Below are positions 11,262 through 21,240 of a DNA stretch of 64,000 nt, one piece after another. Position 1 is the first letter of the stretch, and each line of letters starts with the position of its first letter. The notes under the pieces are model-generated. The model was given only the letters and a program-made list of their open reading frames with translations, was not told the origin of the DNA and ran no database searches. The stretch is from Muscardinus avellanarius (taxonomy: Eukaryota; Chordata; Mammalia; Rodentia; Gliridae): assembly GCA_963383645.1 (NCBI GenBank), contig OY726567.1, forward strand, positions 72,624,947-72,688,946, read 5' to 3'. The position numbers were made by a program, and so were the translations under genes.

Positions 11262-11930
11262 ATTCTCCACTATGCCAAGAGTTGCTCTGTGGCATGTTTT
11301 AAGGTGTGGGTTAGATTGGTTTGTCATTCGGTGGCACACATTTAATTAATTCTTTTTGTGTGTGTATGGTACTGGGGTTCCTGGAAGCCCTTCTACCTCC
11401 GGGATACACTCCCACGGACTACACTCCCAGACCTATTTTTTTTTTAACTTTTTTTATGTGGTAACAGGGTCTCTTAAGCCAGCGCAGCTGGCTCCGAACC
11501 AGCGCGATCCTCCTGTCTCCGCCTCCCAAGCATGGGGATTACAAGCGCCACCACGCCCAGCTTAATTAATTCTTTTAAATTCCTGCATAGTACTCCCTAA
11601 CACTGAGGCACTAGACTGCATCAATACGGATGCATTGAAATGTTTCCAGGTACTGTTGAAATTTTATTTTCATCTTTCCCGTCAAAAAAAATAAATAAAA
11701 CTCAATCCTCCTTGAGTGGTTTCCATTTTTTTCTCTCCATATTCTATTTTATATATCTCTCTATATTCTATATGCCACAAGAATCATTCATTTCCCCAGT
11801 TTCTCCCAATGTTACAACAAACCACCTCAGCCAAGTCTTTCATGCATCATTGATTTTACTTGTGTGGAATAGATTCTTTATAGGGGTTGCTTGATCAGAG
11901 GACAAGCATTTTAATTATTAGTAATATTTT
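11262..11930 (-). mobile_element. Ancient L1 fragment, interrupted by a SINE
   Basis: Pieces such as 'ttttaaattcctgcatagta', 'gtttccaggtactg', 'tgtggaatagattctttata' and 'gagcattttaattatt'-like text follow the order of the antisense L1 3' region. The segment 11262-11341 appears to continue the same element. A type A SINE sits at 11356-11561. Confidence 0.5.
11356..11561 (-). mobile_element. SINE type A, with perfect target-site duplication
   Basis: Reverse type A copy inserted in old L1 sequence. TTAATTAATTCTTT occurs at 11342-11355 and 11562-11575. Confidence 0.94.
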
Positions 11931-12090
11931 GTGTGTGGTAGTGGGGTTTGAACCCGGGGGCACTCTTTTTCTGAGCTACACACTCAGCCTTATTTTATTC
12001 TTTTATTTTGAAATAGAGTCTCACTAAGTTGCTGAGGCAGGCCTCAAACCTTCTATCGTCCTGTCTCAGCCTCTCAAGTACTGGTATTAC

Positions 12091-12142
<52 letters not shown>

Positions 12143-12151
12143 CACCAGGCT
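11931..12151 (-). mobile_element. SINE type C carrying an expanded (GT)n
   Basis: Reverse copy from GTGGGGTTTGAACCCGGGGG to GCCACCAGGC. Its normal ACAGGTGTGTGCCACC segment has grown into about 24 GT units at 12093-12141, so the microsatellite arose inside the SINE. Confidence 0.85.
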
Positions 12152-12239
12152 GTGTCTATGCAGTAATTGGGAATAGCAGGGGTGGGGCATCCCCCGTGTT
12201 CCAGGGATGGCACCCAGACAAAGTTGCATGGGGAAGGGA

Positions 12240-12355
12240 CCAATCATCTCTCTCCTTCCCAAGGCTCAGAGGTGCTAAACCATCTGCTCAAAGTCACCAG
12301 CATGTGAGGAGCAGGGCAGAATTGTGAACCCAAGACTGCCTGATGTCTAGCCCCC
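12240..12355 (-). mobile_element. MIR fragment
   Basis: 'Aaggctcagaggtgctaaac', 'caaagtcaccagcatgtgag' and 'cagaattgtgaacccaagac' parallel the reverse MIR core. Confidence 0.65.
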
Positions 12356-12410
12356 AATGTTTGATATCCCATCTTAAGAGAGCGACCCTGCCCTTAGGTT
12401 AAAAAACTCT

Positions 12411-12593
12411 GGCCGGGCGTGGTGGCGCACGCTTGTAATCCCCGCGCTTGGGAGGCAGAGACAGGAGGATCGCGCAGGTTCGAAGCCAGCCGCGCACGCT
12501 GGCTTAGGAGACCCTGTTTCCAAATAAAAATATAAAAATAGGTGTGGGAGTGTAGCCCGGAGGTAGAAGGGCTTCCAGGAACCCCAGTACTAC

Positions 12594-12612
<19 letters not shown>
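12411..12612 (+). mobile_element. SINE type A
   Basis: GGCCGGGCGTGGTGGCGCAC to CAGTACTAC with a long A tail. AAAAACTCT precedes it and recurs at the end of the tail (about 12617-12625). Confidence 0.92.
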
Positions 12613-12625
<13 letters not shown>

Positions 12626-12710
12626 GACTGCTTGGGTCAAACATGAGGTCTATTGCCATTTCTAGATTTCTGTGCTAGAATCTTGGGGGGAAGAGGATTG
12701 AGAAATTCCA

Positions 12711-12928
12711 CCAGGCATGGTGATACACACCTGTAATTCCAGTTCTTGGCAGGCTGAGACAGGAGGATCGCAGGTTTGAGGACAGCCTCAGTAATTTAAG
12801 GTGACCCTCAGCAACTTAGCATGGTCTTATTTCTAAATAAAATATAAAACAGGGCTAGGGGTGTAGCTCGGAGGTAGAACACCCCTGGGTTCAATCCCCA
12901 GTACAAAAATAAGTAAATAAATAAATAT
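12711..12928 (+). mobile_element. SINE type C
   Basis: CCAGGCATGGTGATACACAC to GGGTTCAATCCCCAGTAC, with AAAT-type tail. Confidence 0.88.
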
Positions 12929-12954
12929 ATGAGTTGGAAGGCTCCCAAAGCCAT

Positions 12955-13290
12955 TGCATAGCCTTCTGTATTGCTAGATCAGGCAGGAAATGCATTTGTT
13001 ACCACACTAATTAGAACAGAAATTAACTGAAATGCTGAGTTTTAGCAGAGAGTGATTCGGCTGCAGGTGTCAGTAATTAGCGAAAAATGAGTCATTCGAT
13101 GTTTGTAGACACACAGCCTTCTCCACTTTCTATTCAAAAAATAAACTTCGCGGGCATATTGTTCTGAATCCCGCCTGCCAACGCACACGTCTGTCTTAAT
13201 GTTGTAATTCAGTGCAAATATTTTAAATAAATCAACAGCATTGTCCTCCTGCGGCATGACAGAAATGAAATTTTCCGTACTAAAAAAAAA
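12955..13290. other. Candidate conserved non-coding element
   Basis: Dense homeodomain cores in unique sequence: ACACTAATTAGAAC, GAAATTAACTG, GTCAGTAATTAGCG. Also a CAGGTGTC E-box region, TGAGTCATTC (AP-1-like) and TTGTAATTCAGTGC, with several CpGs retained in AT-rich context. This is the most enhancer-like block by eye. Confidence 0.4.
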
Positions 13291-13611
13291 AAAAAAAGAA
13301 ATCTGGGATATATAGATATATATTGAGATAGGCAGAAACCTGAAAAACAGCCAGAAAATCATTTGGAAATGATTGGTTCTTTGCTCGTTCTTTCCTTCCT
13401 TCCTTCTTTCTTTCAGTTTCTCAGGGTATAAATAATTCACCTCCAATATCCTGCCCTACGCAGGGGCTGAGCCAATAAAAGCAACAAGGCGAATGGGCGT
13501 CTGCAGGCTTCGGGAAGGGCCGAGAAATCTCCCTTGAACTGGGCAGCTGCGTGTCAGCCCTGGATGTCGCCGCTTGGCCATAGCCGCTGTGAGTGCTGAG
13601 GCCTGAGGATT

Positions 13612-13613
13612 AA

Positions 13614-13655
<42 letters not shown>
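13612..13655. repeat. (AAT)n microsatellite
   Basis: About fourteen AAT units. Confidence 0.97.
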
Positions 13656-13657
<2 letters not shown>

Positions 13658-13828
13658 CGAGACTCACACAGAGAGAAGGGGAGCTGCGCCTTCAAAAGCA
13701 GAATCGATTGCTTTTCCAAACCAGAGAAGTTGGCCTATTATGAGCAACTAAAGCGGCTGTGCATTCGACAGGTGGAGATGGAACCTGGAAATTACTTTCC
13801 TCGTGAACAGCGGTGGTGCATGTATTCA

Positions 13829-13830
<2 letters not shown>

Positions 13831-13870
<40 letters not shown>
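13831..13870. repeat. (GT)n microsatellite
   Basis: About nineteen GT units after TTCATGC. Confidence 0.97.
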
Positions 13871-13871
<1 letters not shown>

Positions 13872-14368
13872 GAACCAGTGCCTGCCGGGACTGTAGTCCA
13901 ATCCCAGCCCTGGGGAGTGAGGCCAGGTGTCCACGCTTGTGACCTGGAGAGGTGCCAGGCCCTTTCTTCCTTCTGGCCGGGTGCTAGAGCCTTCTGCCTC
14001 CCTGTCTGTGAATCTCACGTCGACACATGAGCAGATCTTGGATGGTGCAGGCAAGAGATGGGAGGTGGGAGGCAGGAGGCAGGAGCCAACTCCCCTGCGG
14101 GCGAGGGTACCCTGTGCACCCCCAGCAGGCAGATGGCTCCTGAGCTCAGAAGCTGGCTGCTCAGGGGTGCGGGGAAGTTGGACCATTGGATGCTCTTCAA
14201 CAACGTGACATCCTGGAAGATAACTAGAACCAGCGAGCAGATTTAAATTTAAACCTACCAACTAGGTTTAAATCCATGCATTCATAATTTTTTAAATAAA
14301 AACACACTTATTTGACCACCTCTGGAGGATACTGGAGTTTCAACCCATTTTGGAAATTGAGCCAGAAA
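13871..14368. other. Unique interval, nothing recognised
   Basis: GC-rich then AT-rich unique sequence. Several overlapping short frames on both strands carry no domain. ATTTAAATTTAAACC and GGTTTAAATCC near 14240-14275 form a loose inverted pair. Confidence 0.4.
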
Positions 14369-14545
14369 GCTGGGTGTGGTGGAACATGCCTGTGATCCCA
14401 GTACTTGGGAGGCTGAGACAGGAGGAGTGCATGTTGGAGGCAGCAACTTATTGAGGCCCTCAGCAATTTAGTTTTAGTTTTAAACTAAAAAGATAAAATA
14501 GGGCTGGAGGTGTGGCTCAGCCCTGAGTTCATTTCCTATTTCCGC
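14369..14545 (+). mobile_element. SINE type C, internally deleted
   Basis: AAGCTGGGTGTGGTGGAACA through GGTGTGGCTCAGCCCTG. The central part of the right monomer is missing. Confidence 0.78.
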
Positions 14546-14703
14546 AAAAAGGGGGGCAAATTTAAATACGTATCATATCTTTCCTGGAACAATGATCCTT
14601 CAGGCCAGGTACCATTGCTTGATGAGGGGAAGATCTTCATCATAGAAGCATTCCAGCATAGTCCTACACAGCTTGGCTTCTGCCATTGGGAAAAAAAAAA
14701 ATT

Positions 14704-14960
14704 GTGGGAGGCTGAGACAGGAGGATCGTGGTTCTCAGACAGCCTCAGCTACTTAGCGAGGCCCTTTGCAACTCAGTGAGACCCTGTTTCAAAATAAAGA
14801 ATAAGAAATAGGGCTAGGAGTGTAGCTTGGAGGTAGAATGACTCTGGGTTCCATCTCCATTTTACTGCAAAAAAAAAAAATAGGGTAGAGGTGTAGCTCA
14901 GAGGTAAAATGCTCCTGGGTTCGACCCCCCAGTACCACAAAAATAAAAAAATAACTAAAA
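14704..14960 (+). mobile_element. 5'-truncated SINE type B with two right monomers
   Basis: Starts abruptly at TGGGAGGCTGAGACAGG, lacking the first ~40 bases. Two ID-like right monomers follow one another (about 14806-14865 and 14882-14940), separated by an A run. The second keeps a B-box-like GGGTTCGACCCC. Confidence 0.82.
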
Positions 14961-14968
14961 GGTGCATC

Positions 14969-15200
14969 CCACTGGGTGTGGCAGCATGCCTGTGATCCCA
15001 GTACTTGGGAGGCTGAGACAGAAGGATGGAGGGTTTGTGACAGCTTCAGCTACTTAGTGAGGCCCTCTGCAACTCAGTGAGACCCTGTTTCAAAATAAAG
15101 AATAAGAATAGGGCTGGCTGGGGGGTATAGTTCGGAGGTAGAAAGCCCTTGGATTCCATCCCCAGTACTGCAAAAAATAAGAAGGAGAAGGAGAAGGAGG
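14969..15200 (+). mobile_element. SINE type C/B
   Basis: CCACTGGGTGTGGCAGCATG through CCCCAGTACTGC, with a GAAGGAG-rich tail. Confidence 0.85.
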
Positions 15201-15205
15201 AGAAG

Positions 15206-15527
15206 AGCTGAGCGTAGAGGAGCATGCCTGTAATCCCAGTACTTGAAATGGTGAGACAGGAAGATCACAGGTATGAGGTGTGGCTCAGCAACTCAGTGAG
15301 ATCCTATTTCAAAATAAAATAAGGATGAGCCGGGCGTGGTGATGCACGCTTGTAATCTCAGCATTCGGGAGGCTGAGACAGGAGGATCGCAGTTTGCGGA
15401 CAGCCTCAGCTACTTAGTGAGGCCCTTTGCAACTCAGTGAGACCCTGCTTCAAATATAAATAATAAAAAATAGGTCTGGGGGTGTAGCCCAGAGGTAGAA
15501 TGCTCCTGGGTTCAATCCCCAGCTCCA
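15206..15527 (+). mobile_element. SINE left monomer followed by SINE type B
   Basis: A lone, diverged left monomer plus linker (15206-15327) is followed directly by a complete type B copy (from GAGCCGGGCGTGGTGATGC). The younger copy probably landed in the linker of the older one, whose right monomer is lost. Confidence 0.75.
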
Positions 15528-15607
15528 TGAAGAGGAGGAGGAAGAGGAGGAGATGAGGAAGAGGAAGAAAAAGGAGGAGAAGGAAGAAGAGGAGGAGGAA
15601 GAGGACA
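15524..15607. repeat. Purine-rich (GAGGAA)n-like tract
   Basis: About 80 bases of almost pure G and A on the plus strand, following the SINE tail. Confidence 0.92.
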
Positions 15608-15754
15608 GCATAGAGAAATGACTTGCCCATAGCCTAGTTGGACCCTTGGAAGCAGGTCTTCCTACCCCTCTCTATGTATGGGCTGCCAGGCAGTGGGACA
15701 GAGCCAGGGCCTGAGCCTATCCACCCGTCCCAGGTCATGACCACAGGAGCATCG

Positions 15755-15915
15755 TTGGCTCTATTCTCCTTCTCTTCCTCTATTTGTACAATGGGACCAT
15801 CGCCCCAACCTCCTGGCCCATCCACCTGCTGGGCTGCCCAGAGGATCACAGGAGACAATGTGAGGAAAGGCCCTTTGAACACTTCAAAGCGCTCCAGGAG
15901 TTGAAGGATGTTAAG
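15755..15915 (+). mobile_element. MIR fragment
   Basis: 'Ctcttcctctatttgtacaa' plus 'tgggaccatc', then 'aggatcacaggagacaatgt' and 'aaggccctttgaacac', match the order of the MIR core and 3' half. Confidence 0.65.
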
Positions 15916-15999
15916 CATTAATTTCTCCAGCCCAGGCTGGGAGTGGGGAATGCTGGGTATGAAGGACAGGAGGGGCCACCGCCCGCGTGATTCATCGCC

Positions 16000-16832
16000 C
16001 GGCACAGATGCGCACGGGCTCAGCTCTCTTTCAGTGAATTTCCTGGGGAGAATTCAGGGCTGCGTTCCAGCTAACAAATTCATCCCTTTACTTTGACACT
16101 GAACCAAATTCTGGGATGGCATCAAAGCCAGCCTCCTGGGGGCCGCCAGGGAGCCGTCTGGGCCCCCTCCCTCGGAGCCCTCCCTGCTTCAGCTCTGCGA
16201 AGTCTGGTTTTCCCACCACCGCGCAGACCCTCGGCGCCCGCCTCACCCCATCTGCCCCTGCAGCTGAGCCGGCTGGGATGGGATCCTGCTCTTCAAACCA
16301 GTGCCCACCCGGTTCTGCTGAAGGAAGGAACTCTCACACCTTCCTGTTTCCAGAGAAAGCTGCAGTAGGAGGGTAAGCAGAGCATTCTGCTCCTGGCCAG
16401 GATTGAGCTCCTGGAAAGACGGGAGCAGAACGAGGATGAGGAGACTGGTGAGAGGTGGAGATGCCCCTCAGCGCCGGAGCATGAAATGCTCAGCAAGACC
16501 CTTGCGCTCCTCCCAAGTCCACAGTCAGGCCCAAGGGGCAAGGCAGGTTCTGGGGAGGGGCAGGGGGCTCGTTAAATGCAAGTAACTAGGGCTGCTGACA
16601 ACCATCACTGCCATTTCTGCCCTACCAGATCGTATGAGGGTAATGTTCCAGTTTTTAAAAGGAAGGGCGCCCTGGGTCCCACCATCCCAGTCTGCCTCAC
16701 AATGTCAAAACAGACGGAACAAAATAGAACTCGGAGAGGAACCGGGAAGGCGGCATGATCAGAGATTGTGGTCTTGAAATGATTTTGCCAAACCTGAGAA
16801 CCTATGCGAGGTCTAGACCAGCCCCTATAAAA
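16000..16832. other. Unique GC-rich interval
   Basis: GC-rich between 16130 and 16290 with a modest cluster of CpGs (GGGCCGCC, CCGTCTG, CCGCGCAGACC, CGGCGCCCGCC). Frames of 91, 86 and 82 codons overlap here with no recognisable domain. Confidence 0.35.
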
Positions 16833-16964
16833 CACTGTTGAGCATCCAGCACCCGAAAACCTGAAATCCCCAATGCCCCTGGGTCTGGAGCTTCCTGAGT
16901 GCCACAGGGAAAGAATTCCATGCCTTGCCGTGCGTGACAGGTCACAATCAAAACGCAGATGCAG

Positions 16965-17141
16965 CCGGGCGTGGTGGCGCACGCTTGTAATCCCCACGCT
17001 TGGGAGGCGGAGACAGGAGGATCACGCAGGTTCGAAGCCAGCCTTGTTGGCTTAAGAGACCCCGTTTCCAAATAAAAATATAAAAATAGGTCTGGGAGTG
17101 TAGCCCAGAGGTAGAAGGGCTGCCAGGAACCCCAGTACCAC

Positions 17142-17175
<34 letters not shown>

Positions 17176-17181
17176 ACTCAC

Positions 17182-17217
<36 letters not shown>
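16965..17217 (+). mobile_element. SINE type A with (AC)n tail
   Basis: CCGGGCGTGGTGGCGCACGC to CCCAGTACCACC, then an interrupted (AC)n. CAGATGCAG flanks it at 16956-16964 and 17218-17226. The right duplication abuts the next SINE, so this copy landed at that SINE's 5' border. Confidence 0.92.
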
Positions 17218-17221
<4 letters not shown>

Positions 17222-17226
17222 TGCAG

Positions 17227-17420
17227 CCAGGCATGGTGGTGCATTCTTAAAATCCCAGGACTTGGGAGGTAGACAGGAGGATCGCAGGCTCATGGTCAGC
17301 CTCAGCAACTTATCGAGGCCCTCCACAGCTTAGATCTTGTTTCAAAATAAAAAGGTAGAAACAGGGTTGGGGATGTAGCACAGAGGCAGAATGCCCCTGG
17401 ATTCAATCTCTGGTATCATA
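17227..17420 (+). mobile_element. SINE type C
   Basis: CCAGGCATGGTGGTGCATTC to GATTCAATCTCTGGTATC. Older than the adjoining type A copy. Confidence 0.86.
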
Positions 17421-17634
17421 AAAAAGTGCAGGTAGATTATGACTACCGTATAAAATTACTTTCAGGCTATGTGTATACGGTGTAGATAAGCAAAGAAATG
17501 TCTTGATTAGTCTTGAGTTCCATTCCCAAGATATCGCGTTATCTATGGGTGAATATTCAGAAATCAAAATAAAAATTTGAGCTACGAAATATTCCTGGTC
17601 CCCAGAATTTTGGATAAGAGCTAATCAACCTGTA

Positions 17635-18219
17635 TCTGATTTCTAAGTAGCCCATGCAGAAGCAATTAAATCCTCCCTGGGTGCAAAGGAATTCCATCTG
17701 TTCCCCTGCAGGAGAGGACTAATGGATATTGTTGGAGTCTTTTTTTTTCCCCCTAGGGCTTAGGGGTTGTTGGGGGAACACCTGTCTGGAATTTTACTTT
17801 CCTGGGCAGCAAACACCAGGATTCCAAAGGCCATGGTCCAGCCTGTCCTGACCTGGAGGAGCTGGCTGGCTCTGAGGGGCACTGGTGGGTTTTATGTGAA
17901 TTCCACCAGGAAGGTCTCCGCTGCAGTTGCTGGCTTCCTGTCTCCAGTCTGGACCTGTTGCTTTTGATATTCCTGCCGTGGTAGCTGTGACCAGCGGGCT
18001 GTGATAATAGCTTGGGCAGGCGGGAGAGCAGCTCAGCTTAGCAACACATGGCAAGAGGTCTCCCCCACCGGGGGCAGAGGGGGAGACAGCACGGCCACAG
18101 GGCGTCTTTGCTCAGCCGTGAGAGGGAGCGGCCCCCTACACACACACACTTTCTAGAACTTCCTTAAGCGGCCGCTAGTGCTGCTATTATTGCTGCTTCC
18201 TTTAAGAAAAATAAATTAA
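17635..18219. other. Unique interval, nothing recognised
   Basis: Unique sequence beginning TCTGATTTCTAAGTAGCCC. Frames of 66 and 86 codons have no domain. Confidence 0.4.
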
Positions 18220-18440
18220 GCCGGGCATGGTGGCGCATGCTTGTAATCCCAGCATTTGGGGAGGCTGAGACCGGAGGATCGCGGTTCGCTGACAGGCTCA
18301 GCTACTTAGTGAGGCCCTCTGCAACTCAGTGAGACCCGGTTTCAAAATAAAGAATAAAAAAAATAGGGCAGGGGGTGTAGCTCGGAGGTCAAATGCCCCT
18401 GGGTTTCATCCCCAGACCCGCAAAAAGAAAAACAAAAAAA
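18220..18440 (+). mobile_element. SINE type B
   Basis: GCCGGGCATGGTGGCGCATG to CCCCAGACCCGC with an A-rich tail. Confidence 0.92.
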
Positions 18441-18446
18441 ATTATA

Positions 18447-18640
18447 GCTGGGTATGGTGGCTCAAACCTATAATCCTAGTACTTGGGAGGCTGAGATAGG
18501 AGGATCACAGGCTTGAGGCCCGTCTTAGTAATGTAGCAAGACCCCCAGCAGCCTAGTGAGAGCCTGTTTCAAAATAAGACAGTAAAAAAGGGCTGATGGT
18601 GTAGCTTGCAGGTAGAATGCCTCTGGGTTCAATCTCCACT

Positions 18641-18707
<67 letters not shown>
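18447..18707 (+). mobile_element. SINE type C with (AG)n tail
   Basis: AGCTGGGTATGGTGGCTCAA to GTTCAATCTCCACTAAC. About 32 AG units (18643-18707) take the place of the usual A-rich tail. Confidence 0.88.
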
Positions 18708-18709
<2 letters not shown>

Positions 18710-18904
18710 GTACAAATTTTATAGGGCACTGTGTGATAACCTGATACATGGATGCGGTGAGGCAGGGACTGTCCACCAGGCCTGATACGGAGCGTCTCCA
18801 GCCTTGCTGACTCTCAGCCACAGAGGCTAGTTTTGTGCTGTGTGCAACCAGTTTCCAGGGAGGATGGAGTAGACAGGCTGGAAAGGAACTAGTTAAGCAC
18901 TCTT

Positions 18905-19120
18905 TCTTTTCCTTTTTCCCCTCATCCTCATCCTAGATATTGAACCCAGAGGCATTCTACCTCCAAGCTGCATCCCCAGCCCTTTTTATTTATTTCTTTT
19001 TATTTTGAAACAGTGTCCTGAGGGTCTTGCTAAATTGCCGAGACTAACCTCAAACCTGTGATCCTCCTGCCTCACCTTCCCCAGCACTAGGATTACAGGT
19101 GTGGGCCATCATGCCTGGTC
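18905..19120 (-). mobile_element. SINE type C
   Basis: 'Gatattgaacccagaggcat' to 'gggccatcatgcctggt' in reverse. Confidence 0.82.
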
Positions 19121-19589
19121 AACTCTTCTTCATCACCCAGAGCATCACGAGTGATCAGGACCATACAGAGTTCAGGGCACACCTCACAAAGCCCTTTCTG
19201 CTGTCTGTTCTCTGGAATGTCTCTTCCTAACAAAAAAGGAAGAAAAAAAAAGAAAGAAAGAAAGAAAAAAAAAAAAAAAGACCCGCTCTCCTGCCCAGTC
19301 CAAGCATCTGACCAGAACTGTCCAGGCACATGTGCGTGTTCCTGGCTCCAAGGAGGAGTGAGGCCGGTGTTCTTTTGCTGAGGCCAGAGTGTCCTCATGC
19401 CAAGTTCTTCATGGGACCCTGCAGGCCTGCCCTGCCTGGCGCCCTTCCTCCCTGAGCAGGATGAACCCACACATTGTAGGGCGGGTGAGTATAAGGGGTG
19501 GGGGCTTGTTCCCCTGCTCTCCAGCCGGCTCACACTTCCACTCTCAGCCACTGGCTTCCCCACCCCAGCTCTTCTAAGAAATCTCAGTA

Positions 19590-19809
19590 AGTAGCCAGGC
19601 ACGGTGATACGCACTTGTAATCCTAGTACATGGGAGGCTGGGACAGGAGGATCCAAGCTTGAGGCCAACCTCAGCAATTCAGCGATACCCTGTTTCAAAA
19701 TTTAAAGATTAAAAGGGCTGGAGGTATAGTTTGGAGGTAGAATGCCCTGGGTTCAATCTCCAGTAGAAAAAAAGAAAGGAAGGAAGGAAAGAAAGACAGA
19801 GAAAAGAGA
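19590..19809 (+). mobile_element. SINE type C, with perfect target-site duplication
   Basis: GCCAGGCACGGTGATACGCA to a GAAA-rich tail. AAGAAATCTCAGTA at 19576-19589 and 19810-19823 is intact, so some type C copies are not very old. Confidence 0.93.
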
Positions 19810-19959
19810 AAGAAATCTCAGTAGGTGGAGACCAAAGCCCATTACCCTCTGGACATCAGAAACCCTGTTTCCCTCCACAGGGGGGCTTTCCAGGAAGGCA
19901 TGCAACCAGATAGCACATTCCACCCCGCAGCCTGTTCCCGAACGAAGGGTTAAACTCCC

Positions 19960-20245
19960 AAGGTAGTTAGCGGAAATCACAGCGTCGTACAGGTTCATTA
20001 TCTCATAACAAACAGATCAGGTTAATAGCTGTCACCGCCGCTTTAAGTACAGCGCGTTTCCTTGTGTCTCGCTAGCGCTGACATCTCCGTGTGGTTCTCT
20101 AACTTGACAGTTATAATAGCGGGTCGGTAGCAGAAGCTTCCTTTCATGTTTCCCACGCTCTTTCCTGCATGTGGCCTCAAAGGATTCTAATAATTACTGT
20201 GTTTAATGGGAAATCCTTCCCTTCCTCTAATCTCTCCCTGCAGCA
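19960..20245. other. Candidate conserved non-coding element, CpG-retaining
   Basis: Unique block with no repeat signature. AT-rich cores (TTCATTATCTCATAACAAAC, CAGGTTAATAGCTGTC) sit beside unusually well-kept CpGs (CACCGCCGC, ACAGCGCGTTTCC, TCGCTAGCGCTG, ATAGCGGGTCGG). CpG retention in AT-rich DNA suggests constraint or low germline methylation. Confidence 0.38.
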
Positions 20246-20800
20246 ATGTTGGTCCTTGCGCCGGGGTGCCCGGGGTCGGCTGCATCCCAGCCAAGGCCAC
20301 TGGCTGATTTATTTCTAACAGGAATGAACGCGGAGCTGTCCCAAAACACAGTCTGCTGGACCTGGCAGCCGGGGAGCGAGGGTGGGTGCCCCCTGAGACC
20401 TCCTGCCTCTGCTCTCTTCAGCCTCTTCTCTCTCAGCCTTAGCAGGATGGAGGTGGGGGCCCCGGAAGGAAGGGCTTGACCATGGGGACGCTGAGGCCTG
20501 GGGCCCTCCCTTCTGGTCAGCTCCTCGGTAAAGCCAGGGCACCTGGGCTGGGCTCCCAGAGCTCAGGACACAGAGGAGGGTCCAGGAGGCTCCTGTGCGC
20601 CCAACATTTCAATCCACAGCCAGCAGGAGAGAGACCTCCATTTATACTTGGCCCCGTCCAGGAGCCTGCCGACTTTGGGGCCAGGTATGAGCATGGCACC
20701 CAGGGTGCCTGGGGAAGGGGGTGGACCCCTAAAAGAATCTCCCCAAACCCTTGCTTGTGGAGGGTACACTGAGCCCCAAGGCCCCACAAAATCATAGTCA
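20246..20800. other. Unique GC-rich interval
   Basis: GC-rich sequence with overlapping frames (77 to 126 codons) on both strands. The products are Pro/Gly/Ala-rich with no domain, so I do not call a gene. Confidence 0.4.
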
Positions 20801-21095
20801 TAGCCGGGCATGGTGGCATATACCTGCAATCCCATCGCTCCAAACTTCATGTGGCATCTACCACAGACCAAGGAAAGACTGGGGCCACCAGAAGCCGGAA
20901 GAGCAAGAAGGGGAGCAGAGGACCTGGGTGTGGCAGTGCACACCTGTCATCCCAGTACTTGGGAGGCCGGGACAGGAGGGTTGCAGGTTCAAAACCAGTC
21001 TCAGCAACTTTGCAAGACTCTGTTTCAAAATAAAAAGTGTTGAGGGGTGTGGCTTGGAGGAGGAGCACCCCCCGGTTTGATCCCCACTTCTCCCC
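20801..21095 (+). mobile_element. SINE type C pieces
   Basis: A 40-base left-monomer start (20801-20841) breaks off, about 80 unique bases follow, and a nearly complete type C copy begins at GGGTGTGGCAGTGCACACC (20925-21095). Confidence 0.72.
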
Positions 21096-21114
21096 ACTAC
21101 AAGAAAGGAGAGGA

Positions 21115-21240
21115 GCAGAGAAAAGATGGTGCTGAACTTTGGACGCTCGGCCTCCAGAACTGTAGGAAACCGACGGCTGCTGCCTCCCGCCACCCGTCTG
21201 TGACACTCTACTGTATTAGCCCTGGGAAGCTAATACAGCC
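21115..21240 (+). mobile_element. MaLR-like LTR 3' end
   Basis: 'Cggcctccagaactgtagga', 'ccgccacccgtctgtgacac' and 'aagctaatacag' follow the diagnostic end of MaLR-type LTRs. Confidence 0.65.

Larger units (their letters stand above)
16833..17634 (+). mobile_element. MER2 (Tigger-derived DNA transposon), split by two SINEs
   Basis: The left end 'ctgttgagcatccagcaccc' with 'gaaaacctgaaatccccaat', and the right part 'tataaaattactttcaggct', 'atgtgtatacggtgtag' and 'ttggataagagctaatcaac' reproduce both ends of MER2 as I recall it. The middle is displaced by SINEs at 16965-17217 and 17227-17420. The AT-rich right half could be mistaken for a conserved element. Confidence 0.82.

Noticed and set aside
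14882..14940. Isolated tRNA-like sequence as a tRNA gene
   Set aside because: It is an ID-derived SINE monomer. No complete cloverleaf, acceptor stem or anticodon loop can be built.
16802..17326. 174-codon minus-strand open frame with Val-Cys repeats
   Set aside because: It reads through two SINEs and an (AC)n microsatellite inside MER2.
17430..17634. AT-rich unique-looking block as a conserved element
   Set aside because: It matches the right half of MER2 when joined across the SINEs.
19093..19698. 201-codon minus-strand open frame
   Set aside because: Both ends are SINE sequence and the middle crosses a GAAA tract; no domain.
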